Shown here piece by piece: positions 51,293 through 60,438 of a DNA stretch of 64,000 bases. The notes under the pieces are model-generated. The model saw nothing but the letters and a program-made list of their open reading frames with translations, did no database searches and had not been told where the DNA came from. The stretch spans positions 427,501 to 491,500 of the forward strand of contig JACCIC010000053.1 in NCBI GenBank assembly GCA_018907035.1, given 5' to 3'. Numbering within the stretch: position 1 is the first letter of the stretch; each line of letters starts with the position of its first letter. The DNA comes from Sycobia sp. Sy_11. Lineage: Eukaryota > Arthropoda > Insecta > Hymenoptera > Epichrysomallidae. A program made the position numbers and the translations under genes.

Positions 51293-51555
51293 CAAGAAGG
51301 GAGAAAAAGAATTTTAATTCAACCGGTGTATAGGATCTGATAGGATATATATTATTTATTCATGGATTGGGAGAAGTAAACGAGGAGAGAAATATTATAG
51401 TTTCAGTAGAATTTGAATATTAGTTAGAAGCCGAGATAGGAGCACCGAGTAAAAGACACAAGAATCGTACGGAAATAAGCTACGCAAAAGGGCTCATTTC
51501 TTTTTGTATCTCTTATTTTTCTCTCTGTCTTTCTCTTGAGTGTACTGTAAAAGAG

Positions 51556-51558
<3 letters not shown>

Positions 51559-51612
<54 letters not shown>
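51559..51612. repeat. (GA)n microsatellite
   Basis: Uninterrupted GA array of about 54 bp, a possible GAGA-factor target. Confidence 0.95.
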
Positions 51613-51613
<1 letters not shown>

Positions 51614-51777
51614 GACCACGGTCACGACGACGCTCGTTCGGTTCTGCTCGCTCAGCTCATATATACGCGTGTGCTTTTGTATATGCTTGTTTTCTTTCCT
51701 TTTCTCTTCCGCTTCTTGACTCTCTTTATCTCTTTCTCTTTGCTACGCGTGCGCGACTGTAGTGCGTTGGATTGTAT

Positions 51778-51781
<4 letters not shown>

Positions 51782-51835
<54 letters not shown>
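51782..51835. repeat. (TA)n microsatellite
   Basis: Uninterrupted TA array. Confidence 0.95.
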
Positions 51836-51838
<3 letters not shown>

Positions 51839-52011
51839 CAGGTATAACGGTGGTGTAAGTGTAAGTTGCGCCTCGTCGCAGCCGCCGCTATATATATATA
51901 TATATATATGTGATATTGTGAATGTGAATTATAGTGTGTACATACATAGCAGTGTATAGTGTGTATAGTGGTCTATAGTAGTGGTGAAGAGAGTCCAGGA
52001 CGACGGCTGAA

Positions 52012-52060
52012 CTGACGACGACGACGACGACCACGACGACGACGGCGGCGGCGAAGACGA
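52012..52060. repeat. (GAC)n/(GGC)n trinucleotide run
   Basis: GACGAC repeats with a CAC interruption passing into GGCGGC. Confidence 0.85.
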
Positions 52061-52321
52061 TAAGGAGGTTGTCAACGACGTCGGTAAAAGAGGAGAAGGC
52101 AGTGAACGTCGTCTCTGAGACGAGGATCTCGAAAACCAAGGGAGCGAGAAAAGGACGGGGAAGGAAGAGGCATAAATAATAGCGAAGAGAAGAGATAGGC
52201 GCTGTCTGGAAATTTTACCACTATACCCCCCGATTGAAGAGAATCTTTCTTAACCTATACGCCACTTTATTTCGCTTTTTCTCTCACTGGCTTGCTCTCC
52301 AAGAATTCCTAAGTCTGAAAA

Positions 52322-53612
52322 ATGGTATTTATATTTTCTTGTCAGATTGTTAATCCTAAAATCTAGTGTGCGTTTGCTAAATATCCAAAGAATCCTGTTT
52401 CATGCACTCTTTGCATTTGGTCAGGTTATTTTCTATCAAAGATTTATCAAAAGATTATATTTGTATTTCATCAAAGTGTCTTGTTTATGATTTAGTTAAG
52501 TAATAAACTTTCGTTATTTTCTTCTTTTCTATGAAATCTTTACATTTTGCTGTGGTTTAATTTGGTTATAAATAAATAATAAACTGTAATTCAAACAATA
52601 ATTTATACTTAAACATTCATTTACAAATAAGAGTTAGGGATAAAAATTAAAATCCTCATTTTAAAGCATTCACAATACAACTAACTTATGTTTAGATTAC
52701 TGTTGACTCAATTCATTTAGAATGTATGTTACAGGTTTTAATTTGAATTTATTTTCCGGATATAAATTGATTTGGAAATATATCGATACCATGCTTAATA
52801 CATATTGTATTTAGAGTTTGTATTATATTATCTTGTAGTTCAAATTTTGAAGATCAAAATTTAGTGTGAACTAAATGTGGCTGTATTATATCATATATTT
52901 TCATAATATTAACTGTTATCAAAATTGTAAATATTGTAATGGGTTTTTAATGCGTTATAATATTTTTTAAGGCTGCATTATTATTCGTATTTTTCCCTTG
53001 AAATATATTATTAACATTTTTTACAAACAAATTTTATTTAATAAATCAAGAGTAGATTAACATATTCTTAGTAATCACTAGATAATTTCAATGAATAATT
53101 ATTTTTATATTTAAATATTTTCTTACTCTTAGTTGAAATGTCTGTGAATTAAATTTTAACACTATATTTTGTTTTTCAGGATAACAATAGTAAAGATAAA
53201 AGTAAAAAAGGAAAAAATGGAGAACCTGTTGAAGAGGTAAATATTAGTTATTTTCTGAATTTCTTCCTATCTAGTTATATATTCATGGTGAATAGTAGAT
53301 CAGATAATCTTCGACAATTTTAATTTTTTTCATTACTATAGTATGTTTCTAATATAGAATTAGTGAAGCAAGTATATGACTGATATCGATAAATCTATGC
53401 CAACATTATTTTATTTTTTATCGTTGTTGAAACAAATTTATTCGAATATATTAGTATTCTTTACGTTTAAGCCTGATATTTTTTTGAAAATATTTGTTTG
53501 CTCGTCTTTTTAGAAATTAAAGCTTGTTCTGGATTTGCAAAATTCAAATCAAGAAAATTCCTTTGATCAGCGAGTGCTCATACACAGCTTCTATTCAATA
53601 ACTGAAGAATGA
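52322..53612 (+). CDS. Candidate spliced small gene or N-terminal exons of an unrecognised gene
   Basis: Segments 52322-52324 (ATG followed at once by a GTATTT donor), 53180-53236 and 53514-53612 join in frame to 52 codons plus TGA. Exon 2 has a strong acceptor (TTTTGTTTTTCAG) and donor (GAG|GTAAAT), is phase 0 at both ends and encodes a Lys/Gly/Glu-rich stretch (NNSKDKSKKGKNGEP). Exon 3 follows CGTCTTTTTAG and encodes KLKLVLDLQNSNQEN through FYSITEE before the stop. I do not recognise a family. Exon 2 may instead splice to coding exons beyond the window, as hydrophilic lysine-rich N-termini are common, which would make exon 3 an alternative or false end. The start codon at an exon edge is unusual but permitted. 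Confidence 0.35.
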
Positions 53613-54993
53613 AAAGTTCTGCGAAGTAATTTTGTTTTCTAGCAAACGTCAATTACAAATAATTTGTTTCACCAGATAAAAAAAAATTTCTTTATAGACC
53701 CGTGGTGTCCCAATGAAAACTAATCCCGACTAATATCTTCATGATACTTGAAAGAATTATAAAAAACAGAAAGAAAAATGAGAAAAAAGGAATATAATAC
53801 ACAGATCCGAAAGAGCACTGTCGCGCATAAAGCGGCTGGAAAAACGTCAATAATACAGAAAACAATGCGAGAGGGAGAGGCGTTTTGCGCGTACAGCGCA
53901 AAAGAGGCAAGGACATAACGTTTTTTCTTCTTTTTCTCTGCCCCCCCCCTCTCAATATATTAAACGCCGCGGGGTAAAAGCTTTACAATCCGCCGTCGAT
54001 AGTGTGCCATCGGCCAAAATCGATCCCTCTCCGACGTCCCTCATATTCGCATTATTTATACGAGGTTTAATAATTGAGCTTTAAATGGCTCGCGTGTGCG
54101 CGCACTTGGTGATCTTTTTAATTCCAATTCGAATTCGATCGATTAAATCGGTTCCGAGGAAGTGAAAAATTTGGGTGGGGGCAAGTGCCAATGTATGTTA
54201 AGGAAAAATTATTGACATAATTATGAGGACAAATTTAAGTTGCACAGCTGTAGTTGTATGCTGCACGTGCGATTTTGCACGTTGTATACATCTCTACGAG
54301 GCAACATCCAGTGCCGGACTAAAGGACGGGCAGGCCCGGCGTTGCCTGCAACGAATGAAAAATTTCTTCTTAAATTTTTTATCTCAAATAAAGTTAAATA
54401 TTATGCGAAAATAATAATTAAGTTTTATTTAAAATAGTATTGTTTTTGAGAGAATAGTGCACGTTTAATTAGTCTCGAACTATATGCGAACTGGCGATTC
54501 AGATTTTAATAATAGGTTTATAATAACCTTAAAAGCTTAAAAGTCGAATTATTTTGATAATCGCGAACTTTTCCGAAACAAGTATCTAATTGCGAAAAAT
54601 ATGAAGATGAGCAAAGTGAAAAATATTCATACCAGCAAAGTGTATTATCTTCTTTTTGAAAAGATACAAAATTCAGAGAACGTCCTCATGGCGTAGAAAC
54701 TCTGGAATCGTCTTTCATTTTACACTAAGTATAAAACAGATTTAAAAGTGCTCCATACATCTAACGGAAGTTAAAATCGATTGAAGCGGCTGATTTTTAA
54801 TATACTGCGAAAGTTTACGGAACTCGAAGTGTACGAAAAATCCTGTTCCGTTTTATCGATTGTTCCAGTATTAATCAGGGCCGTAGTAGCCCAAGTTAAA
54901 TATGTAAATTATAAATGATCCATACAAAATTTATATTTTATAATATTCTTATAAACTAAGTAGCGGAGTAGTTGATCATTTGTCACAAGAAGT
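53613..54993. other. AT-rich sequence, probable intron or 3' flank
   Basis: No gene seen. A short GC-rich fragment at 54308-54352 begins CAGTGCCGG, and a CAGGGCCGTAGTAG stretch occurs near 54878. Both resemble ends of hAT-type DNA transposons, but no matching inverted partner was found. Confidence 0.5.
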
Positions 54994-55776
54994 TTATAAT
55001 ATATATATAAATTTACACACATGTCTATTTTCGGTATTATAAATGTTAAACAATCTCTCAGCTATTAATCTATTAATAAATTGAATTAGATAACCATTAT
55101 TAATGAAAGTTTTTCTTACTATCTGTAAATTATTTTGTCTAAAATCTTTATGTGACAATTTTATTGCTCTGTCAATGACACCCTTTAATACTCCAATTTT
55201 GTTTCCGAATTGGTGGTGTGAATTAAAATCTAAAAACCTACCTGACCAAGTAGGCTTTCTGTACCAATTAAGTTTTACCTTATTATTACTACATCTAATG
55301 ACATTAATGTCCAGAAAACTTAACTGACTATTAACCTCAACCTCCCTTGCAAATTTAATTCTATCGTGTACAGAATTAAAAACCTCCACCATTTCATCCA
55401 CAAAAACTTCCGGAACAATTGTAAAGATATCATCAACATATCTCTTAAATATCATTGGTTCAAAAAGCAATTTTGACAAGGCTATACTTTCCAACTTTTC
55501 CATAACTAAATTAGCCATAACCGGTGACAAAGGCGACCCCATTCGATATCCGTATTTTTGTTCATAAAATTTATTATCAAATGAAAAAATTGCGTTATTA
55601 AAAACCAAATTAATTGCTTTAATAAATTCATTCATTGTTAATTTTGTATGCAAATTAATTTCATGCCACTTTTCCTGTATAATATCATTTAACAACTCTA
55701 AAGGTACATTTGTAAACAAAGATACTACATCCAATGAAATCATCTTGTAGTTTTTCAGAATAACAATATCTTTCAT
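54994..55776 (-). pseudogene. PLE reverse transcriptase fragment, left copy
   Basis: The 260-codon minus frame shows RT motif A (ISLDVVSLFTNVP), motif B (GYRMGSPLSPVMANL), motif C (RYVDDIF) and LSFLDINV. It also has the PLE signature KPTWSGRFLDFNSHHQ. It lacks the N-terminal RT motifs: an in-frame stop lies nine codons before the first Met, and homology ends near 55800. At the 3' end it breaks off just after the NRH that also occurs in the plus copy, so the endonuclease is missing. The YVDD catalytic box is intact, but the protein is truncated at both ends. Best read as a dead fragment. Confidence 0.9.
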
Positions 55777-55807
55777 TTCATTGTAAAAACATTGTTTTTA
55801 TTGTAAA

Positions 55808-56725
55808 TCATATTGATGATATCTTTACAATTGTTCCGGAAGTTTTTGTGGATGAAATGGTGGATGTTTTTAATTCTGTACATGACAGAATTAAATTTAC
55901 AAGGGAGGTTGAGGTTAATAGTCAGTTAAGTTTTCTGAACATTAATGTCATTAGATGTAGTAATAATAAGGTAAAACTTAATTGGTACAGAAAGCCTACT
56001 TGGTCAGGTAGATTTTTAGATTTTAATTCACACCACCAATTCGGAAACGAAATTGAAGCATTAAAGGGTGTCATTGATAGAGCAATAAAATTGTCACATA
56101 AAGATTTGAGACAAAATAATTTACAGATAGTAAGAGAAACTTTCATTAATAATGGTTATCCAATTCAATTTATTAATAGATTAATTTCTGACAGATTGTT
56201 TGACATTTATAATACCAAAAATAGACATAGTGCAGGAGTGATGTTAACGGAGGCAAAATTATTGTCTTGCCATATGTTAGAGGATTGCCTTAAAGAATTA
56301 AAAGAAATTTTCGGAAATATAACATTCAAATTTTCTTTAAAAATAGCAATAATTTGAGTAGATTGTTTAATAATTGTAAAGATAGGGATGATTTATGCTT
56401 GAAATCAGGAGTTGTTTACAAGATTAATTGCATGGATTGTGATAAATACTATATTGGACAAACAGGTAGATATTTAAAAAAAAGAATTTATGAACATATA
56501 TAGAGTTTGCGTAGCTCACATATTACTTCCGGTTTAAAAGAGCATTGTTTAAAGTTTTTACATTCTTTTGATTTTGTGAATGTGGATATTTTGGAACATT
56601 GTATTAATAATAAGTAGAAAAGGGAGAGTCTTGAAAATATTCACATTTCCAGAAATCGAAATAATGTGAATTTAATGTTAGAGTCTGGTAGATTGGATAG
56701 TGTTTATCATTACTTATTAAATTGA
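55808..56725 (+). pseudogene. PLE fragment, right copy: RT 3' part and GIY-YIG endonuclease, frameshifted
   Basis: The copy begins inside RT motif C, where the YVDD box reads HIDD, so a catalytic position is altered. The RT tail and linker run in one frame to about 56300. A frameshift follows, since the old frame stops at 56357 and homology continues in another. The second frame carries GVVYKINCMDCDKYYIGQTG with the CxxC between GIY and YIG that marks PLE endonucleases, then LKKRIYEH. Two in-frame TAG codons interrupt it before the end at LLN-TGA (56725). GIY-YIG nucleases nick the target for PLE insertion; this one is not intact. Confidence 0.88.
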
Positions 56726-56830
56726 TTGGTTTTGGACAATTTGTGTAGAGGGGGAATTTATATTTAATTTACTAAATTTGGTGGTGGGGATGGGGTGGGT
56801 ATATATAGATTAGAATATAAGGTTTAGTTT

Positions 56831-56880
56831 AGTCCCTGATGAGGAGCCGTAGCGAGCTCGAAACGTTGGACAAGTCTTCA
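56831..56880 (+). ncRNA. Hammerhead-ribozyme-like core in the PLE 3' region
   Basis: CTGATGA (56836-56842) and CGAAAC (56859-56864) are the two conserved boxes of a hammerhead core. Between them GAGC and GCTC form a 4-bp stem II. GTCC before and GGAC after the core could pair as an outer stem. PLEs are known to carry hammerhead motifs. One extra G follows CTGATGA before stem II, and I could not place stem I and the cleavage site with certainty, so activity is unproven. Confidence 0.5.
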
Positions 56881-56986
56881 ATTAGGTAAGGGTGTTGGGG
56901 ACAGTCAGACTACACTTTACTAACAAAGAATTTTTTCAGCTAATATTTTATTTTCAGATTAGTCTACGGGGGTGAATTTAAACAAG

Positions 56987-57001
56987 GACAGTCTGACTGT
57001 C
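56987..57001. repeat. 15-base palindrome at the PLE right edge, with inverted partner at 56901
   Basis: GACAGTC-T-GACTGTC is a perfect palindrome around one base. Its inner AGTCTGACTGT is the exact reverse complement of ACAGTCAGACT at 56901-56911, so the PLE 3' end is framed by an 11-bp inverted repeat about 80 bp apart. Confidence 0.6.
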
Positions 57002-58470
57002 ATTATAATTTTAATTTAATTTTTAATTTAATTTTTATTTTATAATATTTTTTCAGCTTTTGTTGGTCATTCTTTGATTTGTTTCTAATTTTTAAGTATT
57101 CCTGTGTAATTCTACTTTTAATCTATTCTTGCGCAATAAATTAGCCATTATAACTCCTTTTTTCTACACTTAAATTTGGAATTATTTTTTAGTACCAGGA
57201 ATGTAGTCTAAGGAATTTTTCTTCTTCATTTTATAGAAAACCAAATTGACATTCTTTACACGAATAATTTTTAGATATAAAGAAATTCAATATTTTCATT
57301 TTATTGGCTTTATGTATAAAATATTAGTTTTGTTATCGCAATGCTATAATATGTAAGTAGTAAATAAAAATATTAAATTTTTATAGTTTTGCGTATTATC
57401 TAAATAAATTTGAATTTGTCAAAATTGCCGTACACTTTTTTATTTACAATTACATTTTTATTGTATTATTTTTTTTACAATTTTATCTTATAAATCTGTA
57501 TTTATAATCTAAAAGTGGAATGGTAATCTATAATTTGTGTTGAACAGAACCGTACTTGATTCTATCGGTTAAAGAATATAAAAATACTGATTATATGGAA
57601 CATAAAGGCACACTAGACTATTCTTTATATAAAATTATGTAATTTAAAAAAATAATTAAATCATTATTTGATGTTTATCTAAAATAGATTATTTTATTTG
57701 TTGTATTAAATTATTTTTGAATTAATTATTCTAAATAAGCGTATTTTGGAAAATAATAAATTAATAAAAATTATATAATATTTGAAAACAAATTTCAATT
57801 GTTTTTATCCATCTATTATACAAAATTTAAAAAACAAATTCGAATAAAGATTGTTCGCAGTATGGAGCACTCTTAACTTATCAAGATTTTACAAGTCATT
57901 GACAAGTAGCCTATACTAACCACAAAAGCAAAAGATTTATTTACGTGTTTTTCTTTTGTCCTCGGGAAATTTTTTAAACGCGTATAGACTTGCGAGTCAA
58001 GGAAAATTTTCTCAGATTTTTATATTTTTTTAACCTCTAGATGTCGTTACCGAACTTGCACGAAGCGGAGTACGCATCATTATCGGTTTTATTCTGAGAC
58101 AGGTGAAACCAGGTGAAACTGTTTAAGCTTAGTGAAGACTAAAAATCAAAAAAAATCAAAAAAATTTTGATTTGACATTCTCGTGATTGATTCGAGTGTT
58201 ACATCGTGAAAAGAAAGAATAAATTGTTTTTATAAAAAAGGTCCTTAATATATCTTTGTCACATCGGAGAATATGCGTCCCAATTGATCGGGTTTTACTT
58301 GGATAATATCGACAAGAATAATAAAAGTAAATTGTCTGCTTTGAAAGCTTATCGAGAAATTTCATTGCCGATAATGAAAATCGAAAAGTAACTTAGAAGT
58401 AATATGCTTCGAAGCTAGAATGTTCAGATCAATTATTTGAAAGGGACCGCAGTTTTTTTCCAAGTGTTTT
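57002..58470. other. AT-rich sequence without recognised features
   Basis: No coding exon, structured RNA or long repeat was recognised. Short TTTAAT-type runs follow the PLE edge. Confidence 0.5.
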
Positions 58471-58477
58471 CATTGTT

Positions 58478-58672
58478 TTGGATATCTACGATGGTTCGAT
58501 CGCTAGAGCGAAGGACTGATAATTTGGTGGTCTGTCAAATCCCTATCTCGACCGATTGACTCAAGCACCGCTGTAAAATTTTATATGTACTTTGTTTACA
58601 AATACACTATAGATCTTAACGTTAGTATTTAGGAGCATAAATAGAGCAACGATAAATTACATAAAAAAAATG
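58478..58672 (+). mobile_element. tRNA-derived SINE-like element
   Basis: The left part reads like a decayed tRNA: a D-arm-like GCTAGAGCG, an anticodon-arm-like AAGGACTGATAAT, then GGTGGTCTGTCAAATCCC resembling a variable loop and T-arm. The following body matches 45765-45841, and the tail (58625-58672, A-rich end) matches 44777-44824. A tRNA-like head with a shared body and A-rich tail is the SINE pattern. Target-site duplications were not found by eye. Confidence 0.5.
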
Positions 58673-58889
58673 CACTGTTCTAAAAATTTATATTAATAAT
58701 TGCATCGTTGTACTTGAAATTCATCCTTTACAATTCTGAAATTAATGAGAAATAAATTACGGGTAAGACCTGTTACGGGATCGACTCAACAGTCTAATCG
58801 TTCTTATTGAAAGTGACTTTATCAAGAAAAAAAAATTTTTTTTATACCGAAATTATTATAAATTCGCCAGTGGAACATAACATAGTCCA

Positions 58890-59111
58890 CCTCCCATCAA
58901 AATGTGCGTCGGCCCTACCAGCTACGGTTTAAATGCTACGGCACTGGCGGGCAGCCGGGGTAAACGAGCCGCGCGCACAGTCACAAGTTACAAGCCGCGC
59001 CGCCGTCGTTGGAGAATTTCGCGACAGATGGTGCGCCGCTCGGAATTTCGCCGACAGCACGTATCGCGCGCGTACATACGAGGGACGCGCTGGCGCGAAT
59101 TTTATCATAAT

Positions 59112-59171
<60 letters not shown>

Positions 59172-59360
59172 CATATGCATATACGTGATATATATGTAAC
59201 TACATGTGTATCAGTTTACAAGTATGCGTTACTATATAATGCACTCTTGCGTGCGTACAAAATAACAGCTCCTGGAGGCTCGATGCGATTTTCGCTACGC
59301 ACACTCACCGTGAGTTATCAGTTAGCGAGGAGCCGAACTGTACGCGATCTTCAGTTGGGT
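58890..59360 (+). promoter_or_regulatory. GC-rich, CpG-dense promoter-like block
   Basis: Two patches (58910-59100 and 59270-59360) are much richer in CG dinucleotides than the flanks and are split by a TA array. Two TCAGTT initiator-like sites lie near 59318 and 59351. Open frames exist on both strands here but lack family motifs. It may be a transcription start for a gene extending past the window. Confidence 0.25.
59120..59167. repeat. (TA)n microsatellite
   Basis: TA array inside the GC-rich block. Confidence 0.95.
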
Positions 59361-59372
59361 TCTTCAACGGGA

Positions 59373-59378
<6 letters not shown>

Positions 59379-59423
<45 letters not shown>
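59379..59423. repeat. (TA)n microsatellite
   Basis: Uninterrupted TA array. Confidence 0.95.
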
Positions 59424-59425
<2 letters not shown>

Positions 59426-59806
59426 CGCCCGAAACCTGCCAAAAAATTATTCTTAAGATATTTGTATAATTGCTTTTGGTTTGGAATCAAAATGTTTGCT
59501 CCATATGATTTAGTAGACCCTCTAAATGAATTCACGGCCCTGCATAAAAATGCTGAACAAAAAAAAAAAAAAAAAATAGAAGAAAAAACAGAAGAAGAAA
59601 AGAAAAAAAACTTGTCAATTGAACGGAACAGCCTGGTGTTTGCGTATAAATACGTGGGATGGCTCTCGTACACGCATTTACGTGCATACCATCGCGGGGA
59701 GAGAAAATTTAGATCTCGCTGCAGCAGCCTCGCTTTATTTTAATTTTCAGTCGTTAATGTATTCGTTGCGGCCTTGGGGGGCAATACCGCTCCGGTGCAC
59801 GGATAC

Positions 59807-59808
<2 letters not shown>

Positions 59809-59841
<33 letters not shown>
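59809..59841. repeat. (GA)n microsatellite
   Basis: Uninterrupted GA array. Confidence 0.95.
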
Positions 59842-59844
<3 letters not shown>

Positions 59845-60383
59845 CGATTGTTTACCGTTAACTTTCGATCGGCGGCGATTTTTTTCTTCGAAATATCCCA
59901 GATGTTTTGCTGGAAAAATACAAATTGCCGTGCGCGCGGCGCGTCGAGTTTTCAAGCGTTAATCGTGTGTATGTATATATATATAATTACTTGTTAAACT
60001 CACGAGACAGTGCAGTATATAAATATAGAGATCGTTTTTATATGCATAGATTTAATAGAAAATTCAAATTATATGACGTGTGAGAAAAAAAAATTACTCT
60101 CGAAATCAATTCTTTGCATTAAAGTAAGTTTATTAATTAAAAGAAAACGAAAATTAACCACTTTTGACAAGTCAATTAAAGTGATACTAGTGTTTTTTTT
60201 TTAAATAATTTTACGCGCACACATTTAAACCTCTTTTAGAAATCCATTTTGCAGAGTTTGCATATATAGTTTGAAAACTTCGTTAAAGTATACTTCGAAG
60301 ACTGTAAAAAAATTTTTTACCTTTAATTACGCCAGTTATAAATTTTATATAAATATATAAATATTTATTGTATATAAATATAC

Positions 60384-60385
<2 letters not shown>

Positions 60386-60436
<51 letters not shown>
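60386..60436. repeat. (TA)n microsatellite
   Basis: Uninterrupted TA array. Confidence 0.95.

Positions 60437-60438
<2 letters not shown>

Larger units (their letters stand above)
41573..51350. other. AT-rich intergenic region with decayed fragments
   Basis: Apart from the entries listed separately (short open frame at 43094, SINE-like fragments at 44.75 and 45.77 kb, coding-like debris at 46.3-48.4 kb, hairpin at 49.3 kb, TA arrays), I see no gene. Unassigned sequence continues up to the 5'-UTR-like block at 51.4 kb. That final 1.3 kb is richer in CG dinucleotides and may be promoter territory. Confidence 0.6.
51380..52321 (+). promoter_or_regulatory. Purine-rich 5' UTR-like block of an unrecognised gene
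   Basis: A long stretch with a different base composition from its flanks contains (GA)n at 51559-51612, (TA)n at 51782-51835 and 51889-51909, a (GAC)n/(GGC)n run at 52012-52060 and a purine-rich segment at 52130-52190. It ends directly upstream of an ATG that abuts a donor. It looks like a long, repetitive insect 5' UTR or promoter; no ORF of note. Confidence 0.4.
54994..57001. mobile_element. Penelope-like element pair in inverted orientation
   Basis: Two truncated copies of one Penelope-like element (PLE) stand head to head: a minus copy (about 55021-55800) and a plus copy (about 55808-57000). They share about 420 bp arms (55021-55443 against 55808-56229) whose translations differ at about 13 of 127 residues. 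Together they give most of the RT, and the plus copy adds the GIY-YIG region and 3' end. Inverted and tandem partial copies are typical of PLEs. Both copies are broken, so the locus is not expected to be active. Confidence 0.88.
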
